From Azospirillum sp. RU38E (lineage in GTDB: Bacteria; Pseudomonadota; Alphaproteobacteria; Azospirillales; Azospirillaceae): a stretch of 64,000 nt of DNA. Under the pieces are notes generated by a model. The model worked only from the letters and a program-made list of their open reading frames with translations, was not told where the DNA came from and made no database searches. The position numbers and the translations under genes are program-made. The stretch covers positions 62,001 through 126,000 of the forward strand of contig NZ_FZOI01000003.1 of assembly GCF_900188385.1 (NCBI RefSeq). Reading direction: 5' to 3'. Positions 7,857 through 16,300 of the stretch are shown here, in pieces (the stretch's first letter is position 1; each line of letters starts with the position of its first letter).

Positions 7857-9128
7857 TTAGGGGGTTCGGGCGCTGCCGCGCGCCTGCGCGGCGTGCCGGC
7901 CATCTGGGTGCAGACGCAGATAGACGGCATAGGCTTCTGGGGTGCCGATCCTCACCGCCTTGCTGTAGCTTTCGTCGTCCAAGGCCATCGCCACGGCATC
8001 CTGTGGTTGGCCCAATTTAGCATTGGCCTGGTTGGTGCCGCTCGATAGGGCGGGGGTGGGTGTCACCAGTTGCTGACGCCCACCGTCCAGGCCAAGGGTC
8101 AGATAGGCGATCAGCGCCGCTCCGACCGCAACGCCGCCGCCGGCCACCAGCAGGGGCAGTCGCCCCAAGCCACCCTCGACAGCGACCCTTTCGGGCGGGG
8201 GGCGAGGCGATGGTGGTGAGGGTGGGAGCGCCGGCGGGGTGTCGGTCCTTGTCCGCTCGCCACCCACCAAGACCTTGCGCCAATCTGCGACATTCTGCGG
8301 TCGGTCCCGCTCGTTGGGGGAAAGCGCCCAGTCCAGGGCCTTCAGGAAGTCATCGCTGGCCCTTCCCCGCGCCCTCAGCGCCAGCCGGTCCGTCCCGTTC
8401 AACCCTGGCCGCTCTGGTGCTTCGGCCGGCGGCTCGCCCATCAGGCAGGTATGCATCACGGCCGCCATGGCATAGATGTCTGTCCACGGCCCTTGATTGC
8501 CGCGTGAATAATACTGCTCCATCGGCGCATAGCCGGGGGTCAGAATGGTGGACAAGGGCTGACTGCGCGATCCGATGGCTTGGCGGGCCGCACCGAAATC
8601 AATGAAAACCGGCGTTGCGTCGGGCCGGACGATGATGTTCGCTGGTTTGATATCCCGGTGCAGCAGGCCCGTGGCATGGACGGTCGCCAGCCCGTCCAGC
8701 AGCGCCAACAACAACGCCCGCAGATCCGCCTCCGGCGGAATGCGCGGACCGGCAAGGGCTGACAAGGGCTGGCCTGGCACAAATTCCATAACGATATAGG
8801 CCGTGCCCTGCCGCTGCATGTAGCGGACCACCCGGACCACGTTGGGATGCTCGAAGCGCGCCAGGGCGCGCGCCTCATCGACGAACCGATCCAGGCCCCA
8901 ATTATATTCCGACAATTTCTCCGCAGCACCGGTATGGGGCGAAACATGCTGGTCACGGCCGCGCCGGGCCAGATGGAAGGGGTAATATTCCTTGATGGCG
9001 ACCGACCGGTCCAAATGGGCATCCCGCGCGAGATAGGTGATGCCGAACCCCCCGGAGCCCAGCACCTTGTCGATGACATATTCTTCCAGCCGGTGTCCCG
9101 GCGGCAAAGTCTGCTCATCATGGCTCAT
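7857..9128 (-). CDS. Membrane-anchored Ser/Thr protein kinase
   Basis: 423 aa from the ATG five bases after the preceding stop. It is a Hanks-type kinase with all catalytic motifs: Gly loop GSGGFG (24-29), VAIK Lys46, Glu85, HRDIKPAN (D159, K161), DFG (177-179), and the LTPGYAPMEQY activation/P+1 segment. A Pro-rich linker (about 290-320) leads to one membrane helix (about 325-347) and a short C-terminal tail of some 75 residues that would be periplasmic. That tail has no recognised sensor domain; it includes a short helix resembling a TPR/SEL1-like unit (EAYAVYLRLHPDG). It lies between the exported proteins and the FHA and PP2C genes, as expected for a kinase sensing the envelope. Confidence 0.94.
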   Translation of the reverse strand: MSHDEQTLPPGHRLEEYVIDKVLGSGGFGITYLARDAHLDRSVAIKEYYPFHLARRGRDQHVSPHTGAAEKLSEYNWGLDRFVDEARALARFEHPNVVRVVRYMQRQGTAYIVMEFVPGQPLSALAGPRIPPEADLRALLLALLDGLATVHATGLLHRDIKPANIIVRPDATPVFIDFGAARQAIGSRSQPLSTILTPGYAPMEQYYSRGNQGPWTDIYAMAAVMHTCLMGEPPAEAPERPGLNGTDRLALRARGRASDDFLKALDWALSPNERDRPQNVADWRKVLVGGERTRTDTPPALPPSPPSPRPPPERVAVEGGLGRLPLLVAGGGVAVGAALIAYLTLGLDGGRQQLVTPTPALSSGTNQANAKLGQPQDAVAMALDDESYSKAVRIGTPEAYAVYLRLHPDGRHAAQARGSARTP

Positions 9129-9133
9129 CGGTC

Positions 9134-9490
9134 TTAAGGCGCATAAAGCGCCACCTCCTCCTCCCACGGGTGCTGCATCATGCCGGCATAGACCAGCACA
9201 CCATTCTCCCAGCCGCTGAAAGTCAGCTTGGTGATGCCCGGACATTGGCGCGCCAGCACCGATTGGACATTGAACAGCAGGCCCAGGCGCGTACCCGCAT
9301 CGGACAGGATGCCCGCGCCGGCCTCGATATCGACACGACCGACACTGCTGCAGAATGGTGGCCTGAGATAGATGCCGACACCGGCGGGGATGCCGCCCGG
9401 CAGGGTCAGGGGGCGCCGATCGTCTGCCTGCGATGGAGCGGCAGCCAGCGTCAGGACCAGGAGCGTCACGGCGATCAGGCGATGCGCCAT
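9134..9490 (-). CDS. Small exported protein of unknown function
   Basis: 118 aa with a signal peptide (MAHRLIAVTLLVLTLAAAPSQA). The mature part has two Cys (PPFCSSVG, ARQCPG) that may pair in the periplasm. I recognise no family. Its ATG lies within the end of the lipoprotein gene (16-bp overlap) and its stop is five bases before the kinase start. Such tight packing argues it belongs to the kinase system, perhaps as a partner of the kinase's outer tail or of the SH3b lipoprotein. Confidence 0.72.
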   Translation of the reverse strand: MAHRLIAVTLLVLTLAAAPSQADDRRPLTLPGGIPAGVGIYLRPPFCSSVGRVDIEAGAGILSDAGTRLGLLFNVQSVLARQCPGITKLTFSGWENGVLVYAGMMQHPWEEEVALYAP

Positions 9491-10266
9491 GACCCGTCAC
9501 CCTGCTGGCAAACGGTTACATCCTCGCTGAGATTGCGGTCATGCACCGTCACCTCCTGCCGCACACGCCGGCAGGGCAGTTCGGCTGCCACCATCACCTC
9601 GCCGACCTGTCCCGCCGGCGGGGCCATCGCCGGGACGGCAGAGTCCGCCCCGGTTGGGCGAAGAAGATTGTGGAAGACATAGCCGGTGCCGACATCACCA
9701 TGGCCCAGCAGATACCAATCCTGTCCCTTGACCCGGCCCAGGACCTGCACGGTCTCGCCTTTGGTGAGTTTACCGACAATCTGATAGTCCGTTCCGGGGC
9801 CGCCGCGCAGGTTGGCGTTGGCAGTGGCCTGATAGCTGGCATTGATCAGGTCCAGCGGGGGAACTGTGGTGACCCGGTCCTTCAGAACCTTCACCGGTTT
9901 GTCCACCCGTTGCGGCGGCGCCTCCGAGAGGACGGTCACGCGGCCGGTGACGCCGGTATCGGGGTTGGAAAAGCTGGCCGGCTGGTTGGTGGCCAGTGCC
10001 TGTTCCTGCGCGGCCAGGAGTCGCTGCCGGTCCTGTTCCTCCAACGCCTCGGCGATGCGCGAACCGATCATGTAACCGATCCCGACGCCGCCAGCGATGC
10101 AGGCCGCATAGGCGGCCTTGTTCTTGACGCCGCTGCAGGCGACGGCGGCCAGGAGACCTCCGCTGCCACCGGCCAGCACCTTGGTCATTTCCGTCGATTT
10201 GCAGCCGGTCAGCACCAGACCCGCCGCCACGCTGACCACCACACCCATCCTTGCGATCTTGCCCAT
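9475..10266 (-). CDS. SH3b-domain lipoprotein with glycine-zipper
   Basis: 263 aa from the ATG with GGGGAG upstream (a GTG lies three codons earlier). It has a lipoprotein signal with lipobox LTGC (Cys near residue 22). A glycine-rich hydrophobic hairpin (GGSGGLLAAVACSGV...AAYAACIAGGVGIGYMIGSRI) resembles the glycine-zipper/17-kDa surface antigen fold. An SH3b domain follows (about 145-205: ANLRGGPGTDYQIVGKLTKGE, VKGQDWYLLG), often a peptidoglycan or protein-binding module, and a Cys-containing C-terminal region. Probably attached to the outer membrane, it could link the kinase system to the cell wall. Confidence 0.87.
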   Translation of the reverse strand: MGKIARMGVVVSVAAGLVLTGCKSTEMTKVLAGGSGGLLAAVACSGVKNKAAYAACIAGGVGIGYMIGSRIAEALEEQDRQRLLAAQEQALATNQPASFSNPDTGVTGRVTVLSEAPPQRVDKPVKVLKDRVTTVPPLDLINASYQATANANLRGGPGTDYQIVGKLTKGETVQVLGRVKGQDWYLLGHGDVGTGYVFHNLLRPTGADSAVPAMAPPAGQVGEVMVAAELPCRRVRQEVTVHDRNLSEDVTVCQQGDGSWRIA

Positions 10267-10300
10267 CCCACACACTCCCCTGGCTCAGCTGTTCAGGTGA

Positions 10301-11623
10301 TCATTGCCGCAGGCGCAGACGAACCGGCCCCACGCCCAGTTCGTCCCCCGCCCGCAATTCGGTTTCCACGCCGGGCGGCACGGCCCGGCCATTGACATAG
10401 GTGCCGTTGGCGGAGCCCAGATCGACGATCATCAGCGCCGCGCCGCGCAGCATCAGCCGCAGATGCTGGCGCGACACCTTCTCGTGCGACAGGACATGAC
10501 GGCATTGGGCAGGGTCGCGGCCCAAAATCGCCTTGCCCTCGCGCATCAACCTTGGGTCCAGGGGCAGGCGTATGGCGATCCCCTCCGGTGTGCGGCCTTC
10601 CAGCCGCCACGAGGAGCCGGCATCGCCACCTGCCGCGCCGTTGGCACCGGGTGTGGCAGGTCGACCCGCCGGCCCAGCCGGCCGGATGGAGCGCGAAAGC
10701 GCATCCACCGCCCGCACCAGCCGTTCGCGCGGGCGACGCAGGACCATGATCAGCAAGCCGCTGGTCAGCACCAGCATGGCGACGACGCCGATCATGCCTG
10801 TGCGCAGAACGGTCAACATGTCCTCGCTGCCACCGCAGGTGCCGCTGTCATGGGTGAACGCGATGCCTTTATCGCGCAGGACCCGGATCAGTTCGGCGCT
10901 GTGGGAGGCGAAATTCACGCCCTGGGCGGCGATGCCGCCGCCGGTGACACCCCCCTTGCCATCGGGCTGGAGGAATACTTCGCCCGTTCTGGCTCCGGCC
11001 GTATTGACCCCGATGACGCGCCCGCATTCATCGAAGAGCGGCCCGCCGCTATTGCCGGGATTGATCTCCGCGCTGTGCTGCACGATGCTGATGGGCCGAC
11101 CGCCCTTCACCCAGATCTGGTCTGGGGCGAGACGGCTGAATGTGCCCTTGGTCACCGTTGCGACGACGGATTCAAGGGCGCCCAGGCCCCCGCGCGCATC
11201 CAGCACATCGGCGGCGCCGGGATAGCCGATGGCCGTCACGTCCCGGCCGCGTTCCGGCAATTGCTCGGTCAGGATGACGGGTGTCTGCGGCAGCCCACCT
11301 CCCTCCATGCGCAGGATGGCAAGGTCCAGGTCCGGGCTGCGCCAGACCAGCTTGGCATTGGGGTTGCGGACGGCATCGCGGATATCGCCCCGAAATCCTT
11401 CCGGCAGTGCGACAAACAGCCGTCCCCCGTCGATCACGTGATTATTGGTGACCAGATAGCCGTCGCGATTGACCAGAAAGCCTGTGCCGGTGCTCATGGA
11501 CTTGTCGGACAGGGCCAGGAGGCGGACCACGCTCTCCGTCTTGTCCCCGGCCCTTGCCGGAAGGCCGGCGGCAAGGGACAGCAGCAGGATAAAGGCAATA
11601 CGGCGGGCAATCACGACGATCAT
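10301..11623 (-). CDS. Trypsin-like serine protease with C-terminal FHA domain
   Basis: 440 aa. A signal peptide or N-terminal helix (1-25) is followed by an HtrA/trypsin-fold protease (about 30-240) with intact triad H62 (VTNNHVID), D100 (SPDLDLAIL) and S192 (NPGNSGGPLF). No PDZ domain. A membrane helix (about 272-292) then crosses to a cytoplasmic C-terminal FHA domain (about 350-438) with LGRDPAQ, KVSRQHLRL and LGSANGTYVNG. The topology would place the protease in the periplasm and the phosphothreonine reader in the cytoplasm, so kinase activity could control periplasmic proteolysis. The ATG overlaps the upstream stop (ATGA). Confidence 0.92.
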   Translation of the reverse strand: MIVVIARRIAFILLLSLAAGLPARAGDKTESVVRLLALSDKSMSTGTGFLVNRDGYLVTNNHVIDGGRLFVALPEGFRGDIRDAVRNPNAKLVWRSPDLDLAILRMEGGGLPQTPVILTEQLPERGRDVTAIGYPGAADVLDARGGLGALESVVATVTKGTFSRLAPDQIWVKGGRPISIVQHSAEINPGNSGGPLFDECGRVIGVNTAGARTGEVFLQPDGKGGVTGGGIAAQGVNFASHSAELIRVLRDKGIAFTHDSGTCGGSEDMLTVLRTGMIGVVAMLVLTSGLLIMVLRRPRERLVRAVDALSRSIRPAGPAGRPATPGANGAAGGDAGSSWRLEGRTPEGIAIRLPLDPRLMREGKAILGRDPAQCRHVLSHEKVSRQHLRLMLRGAALMIVDLGSANGTYVNGRAVPPGVETELRAGDELGVGPVRLRLRQ

Positions 11624-13113
11624 GGCGCACCTCCGGCGATGGAGAAACGCAGGCGCGCGGCCCCCATGACGATCATGGCGCCGTCGGACAGGGCGATTTC
11701 CTCTGATGGTGCCAGCGGCGTGCCATCAACCATGGTACCGGCAGCAGAGCCTGCATCGCTGATCATAGGTGTCTCGCCGGCCAGCCGGATCCGCACATGC
11801 ACCCGGCTGACGCTTGGATCTGTCACCACGATTTGGGCCTGCGCCGGATTGCGTCCGACGAGCAAACCGTCGGGTGCCTGGCGCAATGCCTTGCCGGCGA
11901 TGCTGGCAGCCAGTGGCGCCCCGTCGGTGCCAACGCCGACCAGCCGGCAATCGGGGAAGGTGGCGGATGCCACCGCCGCTGCCTTCAGAGCCCGCCGACG
12001 CCCGCGCTGCAGCAGGATCGCCACGAGCAGCGCGATGACCAGCGCCAAGCCCGCGCCCGCCAGGGCCATGGTGCGCGTGGACAGCAGCCGTTCCTGTCCA
12101 GCCAGCTCCGCCTTGCGCTCCTCCAACTGCTTGCCAAGGTTGTTGGCCAGCCCCGCCGCCTGGTCTCTGGCTTCCCGGGTGGCGGCGGCATCCCGCTCCG
12201 CCTGTTCCCGCGCGACTTTTTCGGCGGCGGCCTTTCGTTCGGCTTCCTGTCTTTTGCGCGTTTCTGCCGCCGCCTTTTCTTCCGCCTGCCGGCGACCGGC
12301 CGCGTCATTGGCGGTGGTAGCGGTGCTGGCGGCAGTGCCTGGGATTGCCGGCGATCCGGTGGCGGTACAGGCCTGCGCTGCCATCGAGGGGGCAAGCCCC
12401 TTGTTTCGCAGCCAGCCGGCCAAAGCTTGCGACCCGATGGCCTGGCTGCTGCCCTGCAGGCGGTGGGGCCGCCAAAGGCGATCGATATCGCTGCCTGCGG
12501 CAGCGCGCGCGATTCCCTGCACTTCTCCGCAACTGTTCAGGATGGCAGCACCATAGGCGCCACGGCCCAGATCGGCCACGAAAGTGAAGCCCTGGCCGTC
12601 CCCATCCGCGACGATGCCGGCGGCATTATGCGGCGGTGCCGCAGGGTCGGGGGTGAACAGGGGAATGCTGGGGCCGAACAGGCGGCGCTGCCGCTCGGGT
12701 TCCAGACCATCGCCCCAATAGCCAGCGATGTTGACGGGGGCACGGGCCTGGGGGGGTGACAGGGCCAGGGCGGCGACGCCGCCGCGCCACCCGTCGACAC
12801 GCAGCAGGGCCAGGTCTGCCGCCGGGTCCTGATCCACCAGGGTGGCAACCAGAACCGTGCCGCCCGCCGCCCGCAGTTCCATGCGGTCGCCTGCGCGCAA
12901 CAGATGGGCGGCCGTCAGGAAATGGCCGCCGGACGTGATGGCGACGGCGCTGCCCTGGCTGATGAGCCCGTCACCCTTGAACACGAGCAGGCTGGCCGTC
13001 GCTGGGTGGCGCGTCTGGCCACCGGCCGTCACGGGCATCAGTGCCAGCGCCACCAGCAGGGCAAGCGCCGCCGATCCGACCTTGGCTTGGTGCGATATCC
13101 TGGCGACCATCAT
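11620..13113 (-). CDS. Trypsin-fold pseudoprotease with coiled coil, membrane helix and FHA domain
   Basis: 497 aa from the ATG with AAGGCGG upstream; longer in-frame starts reach 13185. It has a signal peptide (1-31), then a trypsin-like domain with H70 (TAAHLL) and D100 (ADLALL), but the expected GNSGGP is GAYGAA, so Tyr187 replaces the catalytic Ser. A long charged helix (about 260-340, RQAEEKAAAETRKRQEAERKA) is a coiled coil, followed by a membrane helix and a C-terminal FHA domain with VGRNPAQ, SVSRVHVRI and GSAAGT (usual Asn is Ala). First gene of the operon and a diverged paralogue of the next; likely a substrate-binding or regulatory partner. Confidence 0.88.
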   Translation of the reverse strand: MMVARISHQAKVGSAALALLVALALMPVTAGGQTRHPATASLLVFKGDGLISQGSAVAITSGGHFLTAAHLLRAGDRMELRAAGGTVLVATLVDQDPAADLALLRVDGWRGGVAALALSPPQARAPVNIAGYWGDGLEPERQRRLFGPSIPLFTPDPAAPPHNAAGIVADGDGQGFTFVADLGRGAYGAAILNSCGEVQGIARAAAGSDIDRLWRPHRLQGSSQAIGSQALAGWLRNKGLAPSMAAQACTATGSPAIPGTAASTATTANDAAGRRQAEEKAAAETRKRQEAERKAAAEKVAREQAERDAAATREARDQAAGLANNLGKQLEERKAELAGQERLLSTRTMALAGAGLALVIALLVAILLQRGRRRALKAAAVASATFPDCRLVGVGTDGAPLAASIAGKALRQAPDGLLVGRNPAQAQIVVTDPSVSRVHVRIRLAGETPMISDAGSAAGTMVDGTPLAPSEEIALSDGAMIVMGAARLRFSIAGGAP

Positions 13114-13177
13114 CGACCACCGCCTTGTTTGTGCCGCTGATTTCGCCCCTGCTGCGGGCGGAGGCATGGATTGCGAT

Positions 13178-13236
13178 GTTCTCAATAGAGAACGACATTA
13201 CCGGGACCGTCATCCGACGGGTTCGTCGGATGACGG
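13178..13236. promoter_or_regulatory. Two inverted repeats in divergent promoter region
   Basis: GTTCTC-AATA-GAGAAC (13178-13193) is followed by a perfect 13-bp hairpin CCGTCATCCGACG-GGTT-CGTCGGATGACGG (13207-13236). They lie between the start of the pseudoprotease/FHA operon (13113, minus) and the Calx-beta gene (13329, plus). The first could be an operator; the second could be an operator or an mRNA leader structure. There is no T-run, so a terminator is less likely. Confidence 0.45.
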
Positions 13237-13328
13237 ACACGCGTTGAAGACGCATAGATTTGGCATTGCGCAACCGCCCTGCATGGCGATTAACGCGCCG
13301 ATCAATACCGCCAGCAAAGGATGTCGTC

Positions 13329-16300
13329 ATGTCGCAGGACCAGATCACCTTGGCCGCGCCAACCGTCGGCCCGCAGATTTCCGTTTCCGGTGGATCGATC
13401 ACGGAAGGAAACCTTGTCCGCCTCGTTTATACGGTGACCTTGTCGGCACCGGCGGTGGATGCGGTCTCGGTGCGCTACCGCCTGTCAGATACCGGCACAG
13501 TGTCCGACAGCGACATGAACTACCCGGTTTGGGACAATGATAACTGGGGCACCTTGACGATTGCGGCTGGGCAGACCCAGGGGACGATCAATATCTCGGT
13601 CGCGCATGACGCTGTGGACGAGGTGGATGAGTTCGCCGTGCTGGAACTCTACAACCCGACCGGCGGGCATTTCTTGGATGGATACCCGGTGCTACGCGCC
13701 GAGGGCGTGATCCTGGATAATGACGGGCTCGGGTCCAACCTCGCCATGTTTGTCAGCGATCCGGTCATCGTGGAGGGCGATGCCGGCAGCCACGAGGCAG
13801 TCTTCACGGTCCGCCTTTCCCGGGCGGCTACCCAGGCATTCACCGCAAGTTATGAGACAATCAGCGGTTCTGCCATTGCCGGATCCGACTTCCAGGCGTC
13901 CAGCGGTGTCGTCGCCTTCGCCGTGGGCCAGGATACGGCCACGGTGCGCGTTCCGGTGATCGGCGACGGCGTTGTGGAGGCCACAGAAACCTTCCATCTG
14001 CGCGTGACCCCGCCCGCAGGACTGGCCATTGATACCAGCGGCGCCTTCGGTACCACCACCATCATGGATGATGATGCCGGTACCGGGCCCGTGCTCTCGG
14101 TCGAGCCGTCGCGTACGACGGAGAACTACGAGAATCGGCTGGGCTTCACCCTGACCCTGTCAGAGGCGCCGCTTGATGCCGTGACGGTGCAATATCGGCT
14201 GGTGGGCGGCACGGCGAATGATACGGATATCCAGGGTGGCTATGCCGATTCAGACTATCGCGGCTCCGTCACCTTCGCGCCGGGTCAGACTTCGGCAGCG
14301 CTGACCTTCTGGACCAGCGGCAATGACGCGACCGATGAGCGCGATGAGCATGTGATCCTGGAATTGTATGATCCGTCCGGCGCGGCCCTGGCCGGCGGCG
14401 GTGTGGTTCTGCGCACGCCTGGCGTAATCCTGGACAATGATGGCAGCGGTTCCAACCTAGCGCTGTTCGTCGCCGATCCGGTGGTGGTGGTGGAAGGTGA
14501 CAGCGGCCAGCGTGAAGCGCTGTTCGAAGTGCGCCTGTCCCGGCCGGCCACAGAGGCGCTCAGCTTCACCTATGCCACCAAGGATGGCAGTGCGCTTGCC
14601 GGCAGCGACTATCAGGCTACCAGCGGCAACCTGTTCTTCGTGCCGGGCCAGGATGTGGCCTATGTCCGCGTTCTGGTTCTGGGTGACACGGTGCTGGAGA
14701 GCAGCGAAAGCTTCTTCCTGGCGGTAACGCCTCCGGCGGGCCTGTCCATCGGACTGGTGGGTGCCACGGGGGAAGCCCGCATCCTGGAGGATGATGGCGG
14801 CGGTCGGCCCGTCATCTCCGTCGCCGCCCAAACGGCTGTCGAGGATTATAGCGGCGCGATGCGCTTTCATGTCTCCTTGTCCGCAGCGGCGACGGACAGT
14901 GTGACGGTTGCCTACAGGATCGTGCCGAAAACCGCGTCCGACCTGGATATCTCGTCGGCCTTCGCCAATCGTGGCGGCACCATCACCTTCGCACCCGGCA
15001 GCACCAGCACGGAATTAAGCCTACCCAGCATCCAACTGGCCGGTGACGCGCTGGACGAGGTGGACGAGGCGTTCACCATCGAGCTCTACAATCCCGCTGG
15101 CGGCGTTCTGGCTGGCGGTGGCCCAGTCCTGCGGGCCACCGGCATCATCCTTGACGATTACCCGAGCGTCAACTCCAACCTGGCCGTCATCGTCAGCGAT
15201 CCGGTAATCTTGGAAAGTGGAGCCACAGGCGCCGAGGCAGTGTTCGAGGTCAGGCTGTCACGCCCATCCGAACAGGCATTGAGCTTTAGCTATGCCACGG
15301 CGGACGGTAATGCCGCGGCCGGCTTGGACTATCAGGCCACGAGCGGCAGCCTGTCTTTCGCGCCGGGTCAGGAGGTGGCCTATGTCCGCGTACCGATCCT
15401 CGGCGACACCATTGCCGAGGCAAGCGAATATTTCTCTCTCGTGGTGACGCCGCCCTCCACCGTGGCCATTGCTAAGGCGGGTGCCGCCGGGCACGCGCTG
15501 ATCCTGGATGATGATGCCAGTACCAGCCAGCCGGTCCTCACCATCAGCCAGGCGGAAGGTGTGGAGAATTATTCCGGTGCCATGCGCTTCGTTGTCACGC
15601 TGTCGCAGCCTGCCCTGGATGCGGTGACGGTGCAGGTGCGCACCAGCCTCGGCACCGCGCTCGACGATGATCTTTCACGCCCGGCCTCTGCTACCCAGAA
15701 TAATGGAACCCTGACCATCCCCGCCGGGGCTACCTCCGCCAGCTTCACCGTCGGCCTGACCGGCGACGTCACGGACGAACGGGACGAGACCATCCTGGTC
15801 ACCCTCTCCGACCCGGTCGGCGCGGTGCTGGCCGGCGGGGTGGACAGTCTGCAGGCGGTCGGCGTCATTCTGGATGATGATGGACCCGGTCTCAATATCG
15901 CCCTGATTGCCCAGGATCTGACTGTGAAGGAAATGCGGGCCGGCGAGCAGCCCGTCGAAGTGCTGGTCAGCCTGTCGCGGCCGTCGGAAACGGCGCTGAC
16001 CTTCGATGTCGGCATCGGTCAGGGAACGGCGGCATCGTCCGATTATGTGTTGCACGACCGGCAGGTGACTTTCGCGCCGGGCCAGACCGTGGCCGGCGTC
16101 AGCCTGTCGGTACGCGGCGATCTCGTGGTGGAGGGGGTGGAGACCCTGGTTCTCACCTATACGCCGGTGGCCGGGGCCGCCATCGCCGGCACGATGCCCA
16201 CCAGCACCATCACCATCCAGGATTTCGTGCCGCCTTCCCTATCCGTGGTCACGAATGATGTATCGCAGCAGGAAGGGCGGGCGGGTGCCGTCACCGCTTA

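Noticed and set aside
10304-12556. Open frame of 750 codons on the plus strand
   Set aside because: Opposite to the two FHA-protease genes, whose domains are clear; no motif or ribosome site supports the antisense frame.
4794-13113. FHA/kinase/PP2C operon as part of a type VI secretion locus
   Set aside because: No Tss, Hcp or VgrG genes are visible on either side within the window, and the trypsin-FHA and CHAT proteins are not type VI components.
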